Source of the DNA: Streptomyces sp. SS1-1
GTDB taxonomy: Bacteria > Actinomycetota > Actinomycetes > Streptomycetales > Streptomycetaceae
Reading direction: 5' to 3'
Assembly (NCBI RefSeq): GCF_008973465.1
Contig: NZ_WBXN01000004.1
Coordinates: 3,016,501 to 3,080,500, forward strand
DNA length: 64,000 nt
Shown: piece by piece, positions 1-8,345 of the stretch
Position numbering within the stretch: the first letter of the stretch is position 1
Layout of the letters: the number at the start of each line of letters is the position of its first letter
Notes under the pieces: model-generated
Database searches by the model: none
Seen by the model: only the letters and a program-made list of their open reading frames with translations
Told to the model about the DNA's origin: nothing
Program-made: the position numbers and the translations under genes

Positions 1-180
1 AATACCGCGCAGCATCCATAACGCCCAGTCCTGACGGCGTTCTCCGGCTGGCAGGTCCAGCTCGGCGTCGATCCCGCAACCACGCAGGAAGTGATAGAAG
101 TCCCGCACGTGATCGACATGCTTGTCGTCGTCATGGGCGTAGGAGATGAACACCCGATCCGTCGCCGACACCCCACTCAT
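1..180 (-). CDS. SEFIR/TIR-like domain protein, N-terminal part only
   Basis: This is the first 60 codons of a gene that runs off the left edge of the window. The start is the ATG at 180, preceded by a purine-rich AAGGGGGGA. The translation has the start of a SEFIR/TIR-like fold: the strand VFISYAHDDD at residues 10-19, a helix with HVDHVRDFYHFL, a second strand GIDAELD and then RRQDWALWM. The W-x(2)-W-M pattern is typical of SEFIR. SEFIR and TIR domains in bacteria often sit in signalling or anti-phage proteins that act on NAD or assemble oligomers. The effector part of this protein lies outside the window, so its function cannot be assigned. Confidence 0.75.
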   Translation of the reverse strand, partial: MSGVSATDRVFISYAHDDDKHVDHVRDFYHFLRGCGIDAELDLPAGERRQDWALWMLRGI

Positions 181-501
181 GTGGTCCCCCCTTGCCTCCG
201 CACACCACAACGAGTGGGTCAATGATGGCGCAAGGGGCGTAATGGTGTGGCCTCTTCCGAAAGATGCTGTACGGGGACGTGCTCTCAGCGACACCTCTGT
301 GACAGGCGGACGCAAGAGTCTGAGTTAACGCCGGTAACACCGCAGGTCAGACACGGCTTGATAGCGATCACATATACCGACCGATCAGTTTGCCGAAACC
401 CTCGCGCTCACCCGTACTCCGAAGTAACGTGCGTGGCTCGCCCGCCCCCCACCTCCCTGCGGTCCGCCGCACCGGACCCGAGCCACGCAAGGAGTACCGG
501 G
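181..501. other. Divergent intergenic region without a recognisable gene
   Basis: This 321-base gap separates the leftward SEFIR-like gene from the rightward DUF485/symporter pair, so it must hold both promoters. I could not find a convincing -35/-10 pair. A short inverted repeat, GTTA-N7-TAAC, lies near 323-337, and an AT-richer patch with TATACC lies at 373-378. Neither can be assigned a function. Short open frames here have no recognisable protein signal. Confidence 0.4.
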
Positions 502-963
502 ATGTCCTCCCCGTATGAGCCGTACCCACCCTACGGGTCGCACCCGCCGCCACCGTCCCACGCCACCTACCCGTGGCAGGCGGCCTTCCCGCCCGAGCCC
601 CCCGAGCCGCCGCGTCACCGCACCCCCGACCACCCGCCGCTCGGGCATCACAGCGACCTGCGGGTCCTGCGCACCGCCTACCGTCTCCAGCGCCGGGTGG
701 CGACCCTCACCGCCCTCGGCTACTTCCTGCTGTTCCTGATCCTGTCCGCCTTCGCCCCCGGCTTCATGGGCGAGGAGGTCGCCGCCGGGCTGCCCGCCGG
801 GCTGCTCCTCGCCCTGCTGCAACTGCCGGTCACCTGGCTGGCGATCGCCCTGTACGAGTACACCGCCCGCCGCTACCTCGACCCGGTCGCCGACCGGATC
901 CGCCGGCAGGCCGAGATCGACGCCAAGCGGGACGCCGCCGGGCAGCGGGGAGCCGGCCGATGA
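502..963 (+). CDS. DUF485 small membrane protein, symporter partner
   Basis: A 153-residue protein with a proline/tyrosine-rich N-terminus (residues 1-45) followed by the DUF485 core. The core has a cytoplasmic segment HSDLRVLRTAYRLQRRV, then two membrane spans (about residues 73-90 and 99-119), then a charged tail. The ATG at 502 is chosen because AAGGAG sits at 489-494; an upstream in-frame extension to 247 lacks such a site. DUF485 proteins (YjcH type) are usually encoded next to sodium:solute symporters of the acetate permease (ActP) type. Here the stop overlaps the symporter start as ATGA, which implies translational coupling. Confidence 0.85.
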   Translation: MSSPYEPYPPYGSHPPPPSHATYPWQAAFPPEPPEPPRHRTPDHPPLGHHSDLRVLRTAYRLQRRVATLTALGYFLLFLILSAFAPGFMGEEVAAGLPAGLLLALLQLPVTWLAIALYEYTARRYLDPVADRIRRQAEIDAKRDAAGQRGAGR

Positions 964-2567
964 ACGACTTCGGAGACTCCCAGGCGATGTCCCTGGTCGC
1001 GTTCTGCGCGGTCGCCACCATCACGCTGCTGCTGTGCGTGATGACCGGCCCCGACCGGGACGACCTCGACGAGTTCTACACCGGCTACAGCTCCCTGTCG
1101 CCGCTGCGCAACGGCCTCGCGATCGGCGGCGACTACATCAGCGCCGCCACCGTCCTCGGCACCACCGGAGTGGTCGCGCTGTGCGGCTACGACGGCATCG
1201 TGCTCGCCCTGAGCACGGCCCTGTCGCTGATGCTGCTGATGTTCCTGCTGGCCGAACCGCTGCGCAACGCGGGCCGGTTCACCATGGGCGACGCCCTCGC
1301 CCGCCGGATGCCCGGCCGGGCCGTACGGATCGCCGCGTGCGCGGTGACCCTCGCCGCGCTGCTGCCGCTGATGCTGGTGCAGCTCGCCGGGACCGGCCAG
1401 CTGCTGGCGTTCATCCTCGGCTTCTCCGGCGACTCCCTGAAGACCGGCTGCATCATCGGGCTGGGCGTGCTGATGATCAGCTACGCGGCGATCGGCGGCA
1501 TGAAGGGCACCGCCCTCATCCAGATCCTCAAGCTCGTCATGCTGCTCGGCTCGGGTTCCGTCGTGGCCCTGCTCATCCTGAACCGCTTCGACTGGGACCC
1601 GGGCGCGCTGTTCGACGCGGCCGCCGCGCGGAGCGGCGTCGGCTCGTCGTTCCTCAACTCCGGGCTGCAGTTCGCGGGCAGCCCGTACCCGCGGATCGAC
1701 ATGATCACCTCGCAGCTCGCCGTCGTCCTCGGCGGTGGCGTCCTGCCGCACATCACCATGCGCATGTACACCGCGACCGGGGCCCGCCAGGTCCGGCGGT
1801 CGATGTCCTGGGCGGTGTCCAGCGTCGCCCTGTTCGTGCTGGTGATCACCGTCGTCGGGTTCGGCGCGACCGCGCTGATCGGCCGCGAGGTCATCGCCGG
1901 GGCCGACCCGCAGGGCAACACCGCCTTCCTGCTGGGCTCCCGGGCCGCCTTCGGGGCCGACATCTCCTACGCGGAGACCCTGCTGTTCACGACGGTCACC
2001 ACGGCGATCTTCCTGACGGTGCTCGCCTCGGTGGCCGGCATGATCCTCGCCTGCGCCAACTCCCTGGCGCACGACGTGTTCGCCGTACGGTCCCGGGGGC
2101 TCACCACCCGCCGGGAGATGACCGTGGCCCGGATGTCGGCCCTGGCCGTCGGCGCCCCGGCGATCCTGCTGGCGACGCTGGTCCAGCACCGCAGCCTGCA
2201 GCCCCTCATCACGCTGTCGTTCACCCTGGGCGCCTCCGCCATCGCGCCCGCGCTCGTCTACAGCCTGTTCTGGCGCCGGTACACCCGCAGCGGACTGCTG
2301 TGGACCCTGATCGGCGGCACCGCCGTCGTCCTGCTGCTGATGCCGGGCACCAACCTGGTCTCCGGCTCGCCCGTCGCGGCGTTCCCCGAGTCCGACTTCA
2401 ACTGGTTCCCGTTCACCACACCGGGTCTGGTGTCGATCCCCGCCGGGTTCCTCCTCGGCTACCTCGGGACGGTCCTGCCTGGCCGCGGGAAGTCCGACGA
2501 CCAGCGGCGCCAGTACGAGGCCGTAGAAGGGTGGATCCTCGCCGGAGCCGTCCGCCGGGGCAACTGA
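960..2567 (+). CDS. Sodium:solute symporter, ActP-like
   Basis: A 535-residue integral membrane protein of the sodium:solute symporter (SSS) family with about 13 hydrophobic spans. GGDYISAATVLG near residue 60 is the conserved sodium-binding helix 1 region of ActP-type carriers. The ATG at 960 overlaps the DUF485 stop (ATGA). With its DUF485 partner it resembles the YjcH-ActP pair, which takes up acetate or similar short monocarboxylates using a sodium gradient. The substrate is inferred from the family only. A convergent hairpin at 2580-2615 follows the stop. Confidence 0.85.
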   Translation: MNDFGDSQAMSLVAFCAVATITLLLCVMTGPDRDDLDEFYTGYSSLSPLRNGLAIGGDYISAATVLGTTGVVALCGYDGIVLALSTALSLMLLMFLLAEPLRNAGRFTMGDALARRMPGRAVRIAACAVTLAALLPLMLVQLAGTGQLLAFILGFSGDSLKTGCIIGLGVLMISYAAIGGMKGTALIQILKLVMLLGSGSVVALLILNRFDWDPGALFDAAAARSGVGSSFLNSGLQFAGSPYPRIDMITSQLAVVLGGGVLPHITMRMYTATGARQVRRSMSWAVSSVALFVLVITVVGFGATALIGREVIAGADPQGNTAFLLGSRAAFGADISYAETLLFTTVTTAIFLTVLASVAGMILACANSLAHDVFAVRSRGLTTRREMTVARMSALAVGAPAILLATLVQHRSLQPLITLSFTLGASAIAPALVYSLFWRRYTRSGLLWTLIGGTAVVLLLMPGTNLVSGSPVAAFPESDFNWFPFTTPGLVSIPAGFLLGYLGTVLPGRGKSDDQRRQYEAVEGWILAGAVRRGN

Positions 2568-2579
2568 CCGCGTACGGCC

Positions 2580-2615
2580 GAGGGCCCGCCACCGGTACGC
2601 CGGCGGCGGGCCCTC
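2580..2615. terminator. Bidirectional terminator hairpin
   Basis: GAGGGCCCGCC at 2580-2590 pairs perfectly with GGCGGGCCCTC at 2605-2615. It sits between the convergent symporter and coiled-coil genes and overlaps the stop codon of the latter. There is no clear T-run, as is usual for Streptomyces terminators. Confidence 0.65.
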
Positions 2616-3501
2616 ACTCCAGCGCGGCCTGCCCGGTCAGCGCCGTCAGACTGTTGCGCATCTGCCCGATGTGGGCGCGCACCTCGTCCCAGGCGTCGCT
2701 GTGCTCGCGCAGCACCCGCTCCGTCTCCAGGGCGATCTCCTCGGCCCGCTTGCGCGCCGCCGCGACCAGTTCCTCGGCGTGCGAGCGCGCCTCCTCGTGG
2801 AGCCTGCGCGCCGACGCCTCCGCGTCCGCGAACACCTCGGTCGCCTCGGCCAGCGACGCCTCCGCGCGCGCCTGCCGCTCCTGCTCCGCCGCCTCCTGCG
2901 CCGCCAGGCGCTCCGCGGCCTCCCGCTCGGCGCGGACCCACACCGTGTCGTTGCGCTCCGCCTGCTCGGCGAGCTTGCCCACCGTGCGCTGCCGCGCCTC
3001 CCGCAACGCGCCCAGCGCGCCCTTGCGTTCCTGGCGGACCTCACGGCGGGCCGTCACCCGGATCTCGTCCGCCTCCGTGCGGGCCGCCAGCAGCCGCTCC
3101 TCCGCGAACGTCTCCGCCTCGGTGGTCACGGCCTCGGCGTGCGTCCGCGCGGACTCCCGCACCTCGTCCGCCCACGACTGCGCCTCGTCCATCAGGCGCC
3201 GCGCCTCCCGCCGCGCCTCCCCCCGCACGGCCGCCGCCTCCTGCTCGACCAGCTCGAAGATCCGGCGCGCCCGGTCGCCGAGCGTCTCGTAGGTCTGCGG
3301 GCCGAGCCGGGCCACCTCCTCCTTCAGCCGCTCCGCCTCCGCCTCCATCTCCCGGGCGAGCACGGTGAGCCGGGCGGCCCGCTCCCAGGCGGCGTCGCGG
3401 TCGCGGGAGAGGGCGTCGACGAACGCGTCGACCTGGTCGGGACGGTAGCCGCGCCCTCGTACGACCACGAAGTCGTACAGCGGGACCGGTGCGCCACTCA
3501 T
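2614..3501 (-). CDS. DivIVA-like coiled-coil protein (often called cellulose-binding protein)
   Basis: A 295-residue, highly charged protein that is nearly all predicted coiled coil. The N-terminus carries a DivIVA-type motif, RGYRPDQVDAFVDAL (about residues 16-30), and the rest is rich in Ala, Glu and Arg heptads. Homologues in Streptomyces are often labelled cellulose-binding protein, but the sequence looks cytoskeletal, like DivIVA/Scy-type polar-growth proteins. There is no signal peptide or membrane segment. The ATG at 3501 is preceded by GGAGAGGGG. It stands alone and is insulated upstream by two strong hairpins. Confidence 0.75.
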   Translation of the reverse strand: MSGAPVPLYDFVVVRGRGYRPDQVDAFVDALSRDRDAAWERAARLTVLAREMEAEAERLKEEVARLGPQTYETLGDRARRIFELVEQEAAAVRGEARREARRLMDEAQSWADEVRESARTHAEAVTTEAETFAEERLLAARTEADEIRVTARREVRQERKGALGALREARQRTVGKLAEQAERNDTVWVRAEREAAERLAAQEAAEQERQARAEASLAEATEVFADAEASARRLHEEARSHAEELVAAARKRAEEIALETERVLREHSDAWDEVRAHIGQMRNSLTALTGQAALE

Positions 3502-3645
3502 CTCGGTACCCCTCTCCACCGAACGGACAGGAAAATGATGATTTAGCGCACATCTTGAAGTATCAGGCGTAAGTGGGCATAACGCGACACTCCGCGCACG
3601 GGAGCGGGCAGCGGGCGCGGAGGCAGGCGGACAGCGCACACGAAA

Positions 3646-3683
3646 GGGGCCGATCCCCGGTCTCACCACCGGGGATCGGCCCC
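3646..3683. terminator. Strong terminator hairpin
   Basis: A perfect 15-bp stem, GGGGCCGATCCCCGG at 3646-3660 with CCGGGGATCGGCCCC at 3669-3683, with an 8-base loop. It lies downstream of the leftward toxin/immunity operon and upstream of the coiled-coil gene, so it probably ends the operon transcript. Confidence 0.75.
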
Positions 3684-3689
3684 TCGTCG

Positions 3690-3719
3690 CACCCGGCCGC
3701 CCTCGGCGGCGGCCGGGTG
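3690..3719. terminator. Second hairpin of a tandem terminator
   Basis: CACCCGGCCGCC at 3690-3701 pairs with GGCGGCCGGGTG at 3708-3719 around a 6-base loop. It lies only 6 bases from the previous hairpin and 47 bases past the stop of the 877-residue gene. Together they form a double terminator. Confidence 0.6.
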
Positions 3720-3766
3720 ACATCACGTCACACGCACCCCACGACCGGGCGAACGCCCGTGCGAGG

Positions 3767-6400
3767 TCAGAGCAGTCCGTCCCACATCTGTTCCAGCAGG
3801 ACCGACCACCAGCTCTCCGGCGAACCCAGCGCCGCCGGGTCCAGCGCGGCGAGCTGCGCCTGGAAGTCGACGGTCCAGCGGCCCGCCTGCTCCTGGTTCA
3901 GCCCGAACCGCAGCCGCCACATCCGGCCCAGCAGCGCCAGGCACCGCTGGAACTCGGGCAGCCCCGTGTTCACGAACTGCGGCGGCACGGGCGCACCGCC
4001 CGGACCTGCCTCCACCGGCACCGCCACGATGTGCGCCGTCCCGTACTGCACACACAGCGCCTTGCCGAAGTCGCTGCCCATCACCAGGTACGACCCCGCG
4101 TCGGACGCCGGCTGCACGCCGCGCTCCTGCGCCAGCTCCGCCAGCGTGGGCACCGGCCGCCCCGGCTGGGCCTGCGCCCAGAAGAAGGGGCCCATGTCCA
4201 GCGGCAGTCCGCCCACGACCAGGCTGTGCGCCACGATCGGCGGCACGCCCTGCCGGGACACCGCGGCCTGCTCGAACCGGAAGATCCCCGGCCCGAACGC
4301 GCCCGCGAGCTCCTGCGCCACTCCCTCCGGGGGGATCGGCGGCGCCGGCTGCACCTGCGGCAGCGGGGCCCGCACCGGCGCCGGCCGCGCCGGGCCGTCC
4401 GCCACCTGGTGCAACTCGCCCTGGTGGGCGAGCAGCTGGCCCATGCCCTGCTGACGGCTCGCGTGATCCGTGCCGTACGGCGCGATCGACGTGATCCGCG
4501 CCTGCGGCCACTGCTCGCGGATCATCCGCGCGCAGTACGCGCCCGGCAGCTCGCACGACTCCAGCTCGGTGTGCAGCTCCAGCACCTGGTCCGGCGGCAC
4601 GTTCATGGCGCGCAGCTCGTGGAAGATCTGCCACTCCGGGTGCGGGGTGCCCGGCGCCGAACGCCGGATCAGCTGCTGCTCGGAGCCGTCCTGGGCGCGG
4701 TACCGCAGGACGGCCTGGTAGCCGGGTCCGACGGTCGGCTGCCCCACCGGCTGCTGCGGATAGCCGTACGCCGGCGGCTGCCCCGGCGCCGGCGCCATGG
4801 CCCCGGGGGGCATGGGCGGCTGCGGGGCGCCCGGCGGCACACCGGGACCGGGAGGACCGACCGGACCCGTGGGCCCGGAGGGTCCGGGAGGCCCGGCGGG
4901 CCCGGGGTGTCCGGGGTGTCCGGGGTGTCCGGGGTGTCCAGCCTGTCCGGGCGGCGCGGGCGGGGTGCCGGGGGCACCCGGGGCGGGCGGCGGCGGAGGC
5001 ACGCCGGGGCCGCCGACCGGCGGGGCGGACAGCACGGTCTCCGCGTGGTGCACGGCACCGGCACCCGGGTCACCGCCCGGAACGCCGGGCGCGCCGGGGG
5101 GCTTGGGGGCGCCGGGCACACCGGGAGCGCCCGGGGCACCGGGCGGGGCCGGCGGACCGGACGGCTGCGGGGCACCCGGGGCGCCGGGCGGCGCCGGAGG
5201 CTGCGGCGGGCCGCCGGCCGGGCCGGGAGCGGCCAGCACGGTGGCGGCATGGTGCACCCCGCCCGGGGGCGTACCGCCGGGAGCACCGGGCACACCGGGA
5301 GCACCCGGAGCGCCGGGCGGGGCCGGCACACCGGGGGCGCCGGGGGCACCGGGAGGACTGGGCACACCCGGGGCGCCGGGCGCACCGGGAGGACTCGGGA
5401 CACCCGGGGCGCCGGGCGCACCCGGCGGCGGCGGAACGCCCGGTCCGGACACGCCCTCCGGCCCGCCGGGACCGAGCGACGACACCAGCTGCGTCGGCAC
5501 GTACCCGCCGGCCGGCGCGCCCGGAGCGCCCGGCGGCGGAGGCGGCGTCGAGGGACCCGGCCCGCGCGGCGGCGCCTTGCTCGTCGCCGCGTCCGCGATG
5601 TCGCCGGGCGCCTGCGGGGAGCCGTACGCCGGAGGAGCGGGCGGAGGCGGCGGAGCGCCCGCGCCCTGCGGATACCCGTACGACGGGGCGTCCGGCGCGT
5701 CCGGGCCGTCGACGGCGGGCTCGACCGCGGTGCGCGGCAGCCCGCTGCCCCCCGCGATCAACGCGGTCGCGGCGTCCGGCGGCGTCGCCGTGTCGTCCCC
5801 GCTCAGCGGGGGCGCGAACACCGTCTCCGGCAGCGGCACCGAACGGTCCTCGCCCGCGTCGGCGTTGGTGTCCGTACCGGCCCACGGAGTCGCCCCCTCG
5901 GGCACCGCGTCCCGCGGCTCGTCCGCCACCGGCCCGGCGGACACGGGCTCGGGCTCCGGGGACGCCGGCACCGCGTCGCGCGGCTCCTCGTCCGCCGGCT
6001 GCCGGCGGTCCGGCACCCCCATCCGGTCCGCCGCCTCCTGCAACCACTCCGGTGGCGTCAGCAGGAACGACGTCTGGTTCAGATCCACCCGCGCCGCGGG
6101 CGCCGGCGCCGGCTCCGCGACCGCGTCGTCGCGGCCGTACTCCTCCTCGTACCGGCGGATCACCTCACCGACCGGCAGCGACGGCCACAGCGTGGCCTCC
6201 CCGCTGTCCCGGGCGATCACCAGCCGCTGGGCGCCGGCGTCCGAACGCGGACCGTCCGCACGGTCCTCACCCCAGACCACGAAGCCCAGCCCGAACTCCC
6301 GCACCCGCACCTCACGGTGCTGGTACGACGGCACATCGCCGTTGATCCACTCCTCGGCGCGCTCCTGCGCCTGCGCGAACGTCACCATCGCGAAGCTCAC
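3767..6400 (-). CDS. Imm35/YrhB-like + collagen-like linker + deaminase-like + SUKH-4 fusion protein
   Basis: A large 877-residue multidomain protein. Residues about 5-90 (FAQAQERAEEWIN...VIRRYEEEY) resemble the YrhB/Imm35 immunity fold. Residues about 95-555 are a low-complexity linker rich in Pro-Gly-Ala with collagen-like GxY repeats. Residues about 560-670 look like a nucleic-acid/nucleotide deaminase: the zinc-site pattern is HTE, then CELPGAYC. Residues about 703-877 match SUKH-4 immunity domains (GSYLVMGSDFGKALCV, FVNTGLPEFQRCL). Toxin-type and immunity-type domains are thus in one chain, with no signal peptide. The GTG start at 6400 overlaps the upstream stop (GTGA); the in-frame ATG at 6388 is an alternative. 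Domain names rest on motif recognition. Whether the deaminase is active is unknown. Confidence 0.7.
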   Translation of the reverse strand: MSFAMVTFAQAQERAEEWINGDVPSYQHREVRVREFGLGFVVWGEDRADGPRSDAGAQRLVIARDSGEATLWPSLPVGEVIRRYEEEYGRDDAVAEPAPAPAARVDLNQTSFLLTPPEWLQEAADRMGVPDRRQPADEEPRDAVPASPEPEPVSAGPVADEPRDAVPEGATPWAGTDTNADAGEDRSVPLPETVFAPPLSGDDTATPPDAATALIAGGSGLPRTAVEPAVDGPDAPDAPSYGYPQGAGAPPPPPAPPAYGSPQAPGDIADAATSKAPPRGPGPSTPPPPPGAPGAPAGGYVPTQLVSSLGPGGPEGVSGPGVPPPPGAPGAPGVPSPPGAPGAPGVPSPPGAPGAPGVPAPPGAPGAPGVPGAPGGTPPGGVHHAATVLAAPGPAGGPPQPPAPPGAPGAPQPSGPPAPPGAPGAPGVPGAPKPPGAPGVPGGDPGAGAVHHAETVLSAPPVGGPGVPPPPPAPGAPGTPPAPPGQAGHPGHPGHPGHPGPAGPPGPSGPTGPVGPPGPGVPPGAPQPPMPPGAMAPAPGQPPAYGYPQQPVGQPTVGPGYQAVLRYRAQDGSEQQLIRRSAPGTPHPEWQIFHELRAMNVPPDQVLELHTELESCELPGAYCARMIREQWPQARITSIAPYGTDHASRQQGMGQLLAHQGELHQVADGPARPAPVRAPLPQVQPAPPIPPEGVAQELAGAFGPGIFRFEQAAVSRQGVPPIVAHSLVVGGLPLDMGPFFWAQAQPGRPVPTLAELAQERGVQPASDAGSYLVMGSDFGKALCVQYGTAHIVAVPVEAGPGGAPVPPQFVNTGLPEFQRCLALLGRMWRLRFGLNQEQAGRWTVDFQAQLAALDPAALGSPESWWSVLLEQMWDGLL
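4904..4939. repeat. 9-bp tandem repeat (four copies) coding for Gly-His-Pro
   Basis: Four perfect copies of GGGGTGTCC at 4904-4939, read on the minus strand as repeated His-Pro-Gly. They sit in the collagen-like linker of the large fusion gene and are a likely site of copy-number change by slippage. Confidence 0.85.
5290..5440. repeat. 36-bp imperfect tandem repeats coding for VPxPPGAPGAPG
   Basis: Four near-identical 12-residue units, VPxPPGAPGAPG (x = P, S, S or A), follow each other in the linker of the 877-residue protein. The DNA copies differ mostly at third positions. Boundaries are approximate. The block makes the linker long and flexible, and prone to recombination. Confidence 0.7.
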
Positions 6401-7422
6401 TCCCCCGCAGCCGCGGCCTCGACAGGCACCGCACGCGCGAACCCACCGTCCACCATCAGATTCGCCACCGTCTCCAGCTCCGGCGGAGAACCCGCCAGCC
6501 GGGACAGGAACACGTCGAAGTCCTCACCGCACGGCAACAGCAGCCGCTCCACGCGCTCCGCCACCGACCACGACGGATCGACATCCCGCGCGTCGTCGTA
6601 CGCCGAGAACCACACCGAGCCCAGCCGCTCGCCCTTCACCTTCACGGCCAGCAGCCCGCCCTGCACGAACCCCACACACAGATAGTCCTTGGTGAGGTGG
6701 TCCCGCAGGCACTTGTTCGCATAGACCAGGTCGTTGACCGCCGCCTCGTCCCGCACCGTGAAGAACGGCTGGTCGATCAGCAGCCCCAACTCCGCGTCCA
6801 GCGCCGTCCCCACCGGGGCACACCCGCCCGCCGCCTTCAGGAACGACCGGTACGCGCCCGGCAGCCGGTAGCCGAGATCCTCCTCGACGCCCTGCGCCTG
6901 CGCCTCCGTCACCGCCACCCCCGACTTCGGGAGCCGGAAGTGCGCCGGACGCGTCTCCTGCAACGGCCGCGTCCCGCGCTTCACCTGGTCCACACCCGAC
7001 GTCGCGATACCGCCGTGATGCCGCAGCAGCGCCTTCACCTCGACCGGGACCAGCTCCAGCCGCCGCGAGCCCACGACGTGATGCCACGTCCAGCCGTGCG
7101 GCGTCGCCACCGCCGGCACCGTGTCCCACAACTCATGGCCCGACGCCGCCAGCGCCGCGTTCGCCGACACGTAGTCCGTCAGCCGCAACTCGTCGACGCC
7201 GAACCCCTCCGGCGGCTCCGCGATCTCCGCCGCCGCCCGCGCGTACGGCGAGAAGTCCGGATAACCCCGCTCGTCCACCCGCACCCCTCTGGGGTGCCGG
7301 GCCGCCCGCACCGGATCCGGAAAGTGCACGACCTGCCCGGCGTAGGCCGCGTTCGGCGGCGCGGCGTGTCCCCCGGCCTGGCGGCCGGGAGGATCCCCCA
7401 GCCCGAGCCGACCTGTCGTCAT
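6397..7422 (-). CDS. WHH-type nuclease domain fused to SUKH immunity domain
   Basis: A 341-residue protein. RGYPDFSPYA at about residues 52-61 is the lead-in motif of HNH/ENDO VII toxin nucleases. WTWHHV at 111-116, LVP at 124-126 and RHHGG at 134-138 give the WHH catalytic signature. From about 170 onward it matches the SMI1/KNR4 (SUKH) immunity fold, with YRLPGAYRSFLKAAGG at 185-200. A nuclease toxin domain is therefore covalently joined to the kind of domain that normally neutralises it. The ATG at 7422 has AGGGGGC upstream; an extension to 7467 lacks a good ribosome site. Its stop overlaps the start of the next gene (GTGA), so the two are coupled. Confidence 0.75.
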   Translation of the reverse strand: MTTGRLGLGDPPGRQAGGHAAPPNAAYAGQVVHFPDPVRAARHPRGVRVDERGYPDFSPYARAAAEIAEPPEGFGVDELRLTDYVSANAALAASGHELWDTVPAVATPHGWTWHHVVGSRRLELVPVEVKALLRHHGGIATSGVDQVKRGTRPLQETRPAHFRLPKSGVAVTEAQAQGVEEDLGYRLPGAYRSFLKAAGGCAPVGTALDAELGLLIDQPFFTVRDEAAVNDLVYANKCLRDHLTKDYLCVGFVQGGLLAVKVKGERLGSVWFSAYDDARDVDPSWSVAERVERLLLPCGEDFDVFLSRLAGSPPELETVANLMVDGGFARAVPVEAAAAGE

Positions 7423-7563
7423 GGCGGTAGCCCCCTGCGGCGTTCTGATCCGGCCCGCCATGACCACACACGGTCACAACGCCCCGAATCGACTGACTCG
7501 TCTGCGTCCACGCGTCACCGCATGGAAAGCGGTGGCGACAGCCTATGCGGTACGGCGACCACG

Positions 7564-7624
7564 GTCACCGGCACAGGTGACGCCCCCCATCACCACCGTG
7601 ACAAGGCGTCACCCCACCGTGACA
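7564..7624. promoter_or_regulatory. Cluster of GTGAC/GTCAC motifs between divergent toxin/immunity operons
   Basis: The 311-base gap 7423-7733 separates the two divergent transcription units. Within it GTCACC (7564-7569) faces GGTGAC (7576-7581), GGTGACGCC (7576-7584) is an inverted repeat of GGCGTCACC (7605-7613), and ACCGTGACA occurs twice (7595-7603 and 7616-7624). Such phased direct and inverted copies suggest binding of a regulator. No clear -35/-10 pair was found, and the rest of the gap shows nothing else. Confidence 0.45.
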
Positions 7625-7733
7625 GCCCGCCCCGACACGGGCGTGTCGCATCGCCCCAGCTTCCGCAGCCGCCACGGCATTTGGCACTCTGTGACGTCCG
7701 AGAGCATGCACGGGGGATGCTCAGGAGGGGATG

Positions 7734-8255
7734 ATGACGATGAACGCGACACAGACCGACCCGCACTCAGGCAGGTCCGGCGACCCCCGCGTCGGCTGGA
7801 GCGCCGACGGCACCCCGCACACACCCGCCCTCCTCCACCGCCGCGACGGCATACTCCCCACCGTCGCCGCCGCCCTCTCCGTCCGCGGCGCCACCCTCAC
7901 CGGCACCGCCGCCCGCGGCGACCATCCCCCCGCCCTGCACCACCTCGTGCAGGACTTCCTCGACACCCTCACCAGCAACGAACGCGACCGCTTCACCGGA
8001 CGCTGCGCCGAGACGATCCTCATCTCCCGGCACATCGCGGCCGCCGACACCGCCCGCAGCAAACGTGCCGCCCGCAAACCCATGACGAACGGCGAAGCCC
8101 GCAAAGCACTCAAGCAGGCGAAGCTCACCACCCGCCGCATCCGTGAGGACGGCGACCCCCTGCACGGCAGCTTCGTCGCCCCCTGCCGCGCCTGCACCGC
8201 CCTCAGCGCCCACTTCGGCGTCCGCATCGTCGACCCCACCCCGCCCGCCGACTGA
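7734..8255 (+). CDS. YwqJ-type putative deaminase
   Basis: A 173-residue protein with the two zinc/catalytic signatures of the deaminase fold: GRCAET with Cys-x-Glu at about residues 91-93, and PCRAC at 150-154. Such YwqJ-like domains are found at the C-terminus of polymorphic toxins and are predicted to act on nucleic acids or nucleotides. This copy is free-standing, with no secretion signal or delivery domain. AGGAGGGG at 7723-7730 allows starts at 7731, 7734 or 7740; 7734 gives the best spacing. The SUKH-3 gene follows 90 bases downstream and is the likely partner. Confidence 0.75.
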   Translation: MTMNATQTDPHSGRSGDPRVGWSADGTPHTPALLHRRDGILPTVAAALSVRGATLTGTAARGDHPPALHHLVQDFLDTLTSNERDRFTGRCAETILISRHIAAADTARSKRAARKPMTNGEARKALKQAKLTTRRIREDGDPLHGSFVAPCRACTALSAHFGVRIVDPTPPAD

Positions 8256-8345
8256 GCCGCCCGCCCGCACCACCGCACACCGCCGCGCGCGCCCGGACCC
8301 CGACCCCCCCACCCGGCCCCGGCACAATCGACGAACGAAGAGCCG

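Noticed and set aside
181..501. A 60-codon plus-strand frame (146-328) overlapping the SEFIR gene start
   Set aside because: It overlaps the start of the SEFIR gene on the other strand, has no ribosome site and no recognisable sequence pattern.
4904..5440. Short regular repeats considered as a CRISPR array
   Set aside because: The repeats are 9 and 36 bp, contiguous without unique spacers, and in frame within a coding region; no cas gene is present.
4797..6695. A 632-residue Gly/Pro/Ala-rich open frame on the plus strand
   Set aside because: It is the antisense of the collagen-like linker gene. The GC-rich repeats leave all frames open. There is no ribosome site or recognisable domain.
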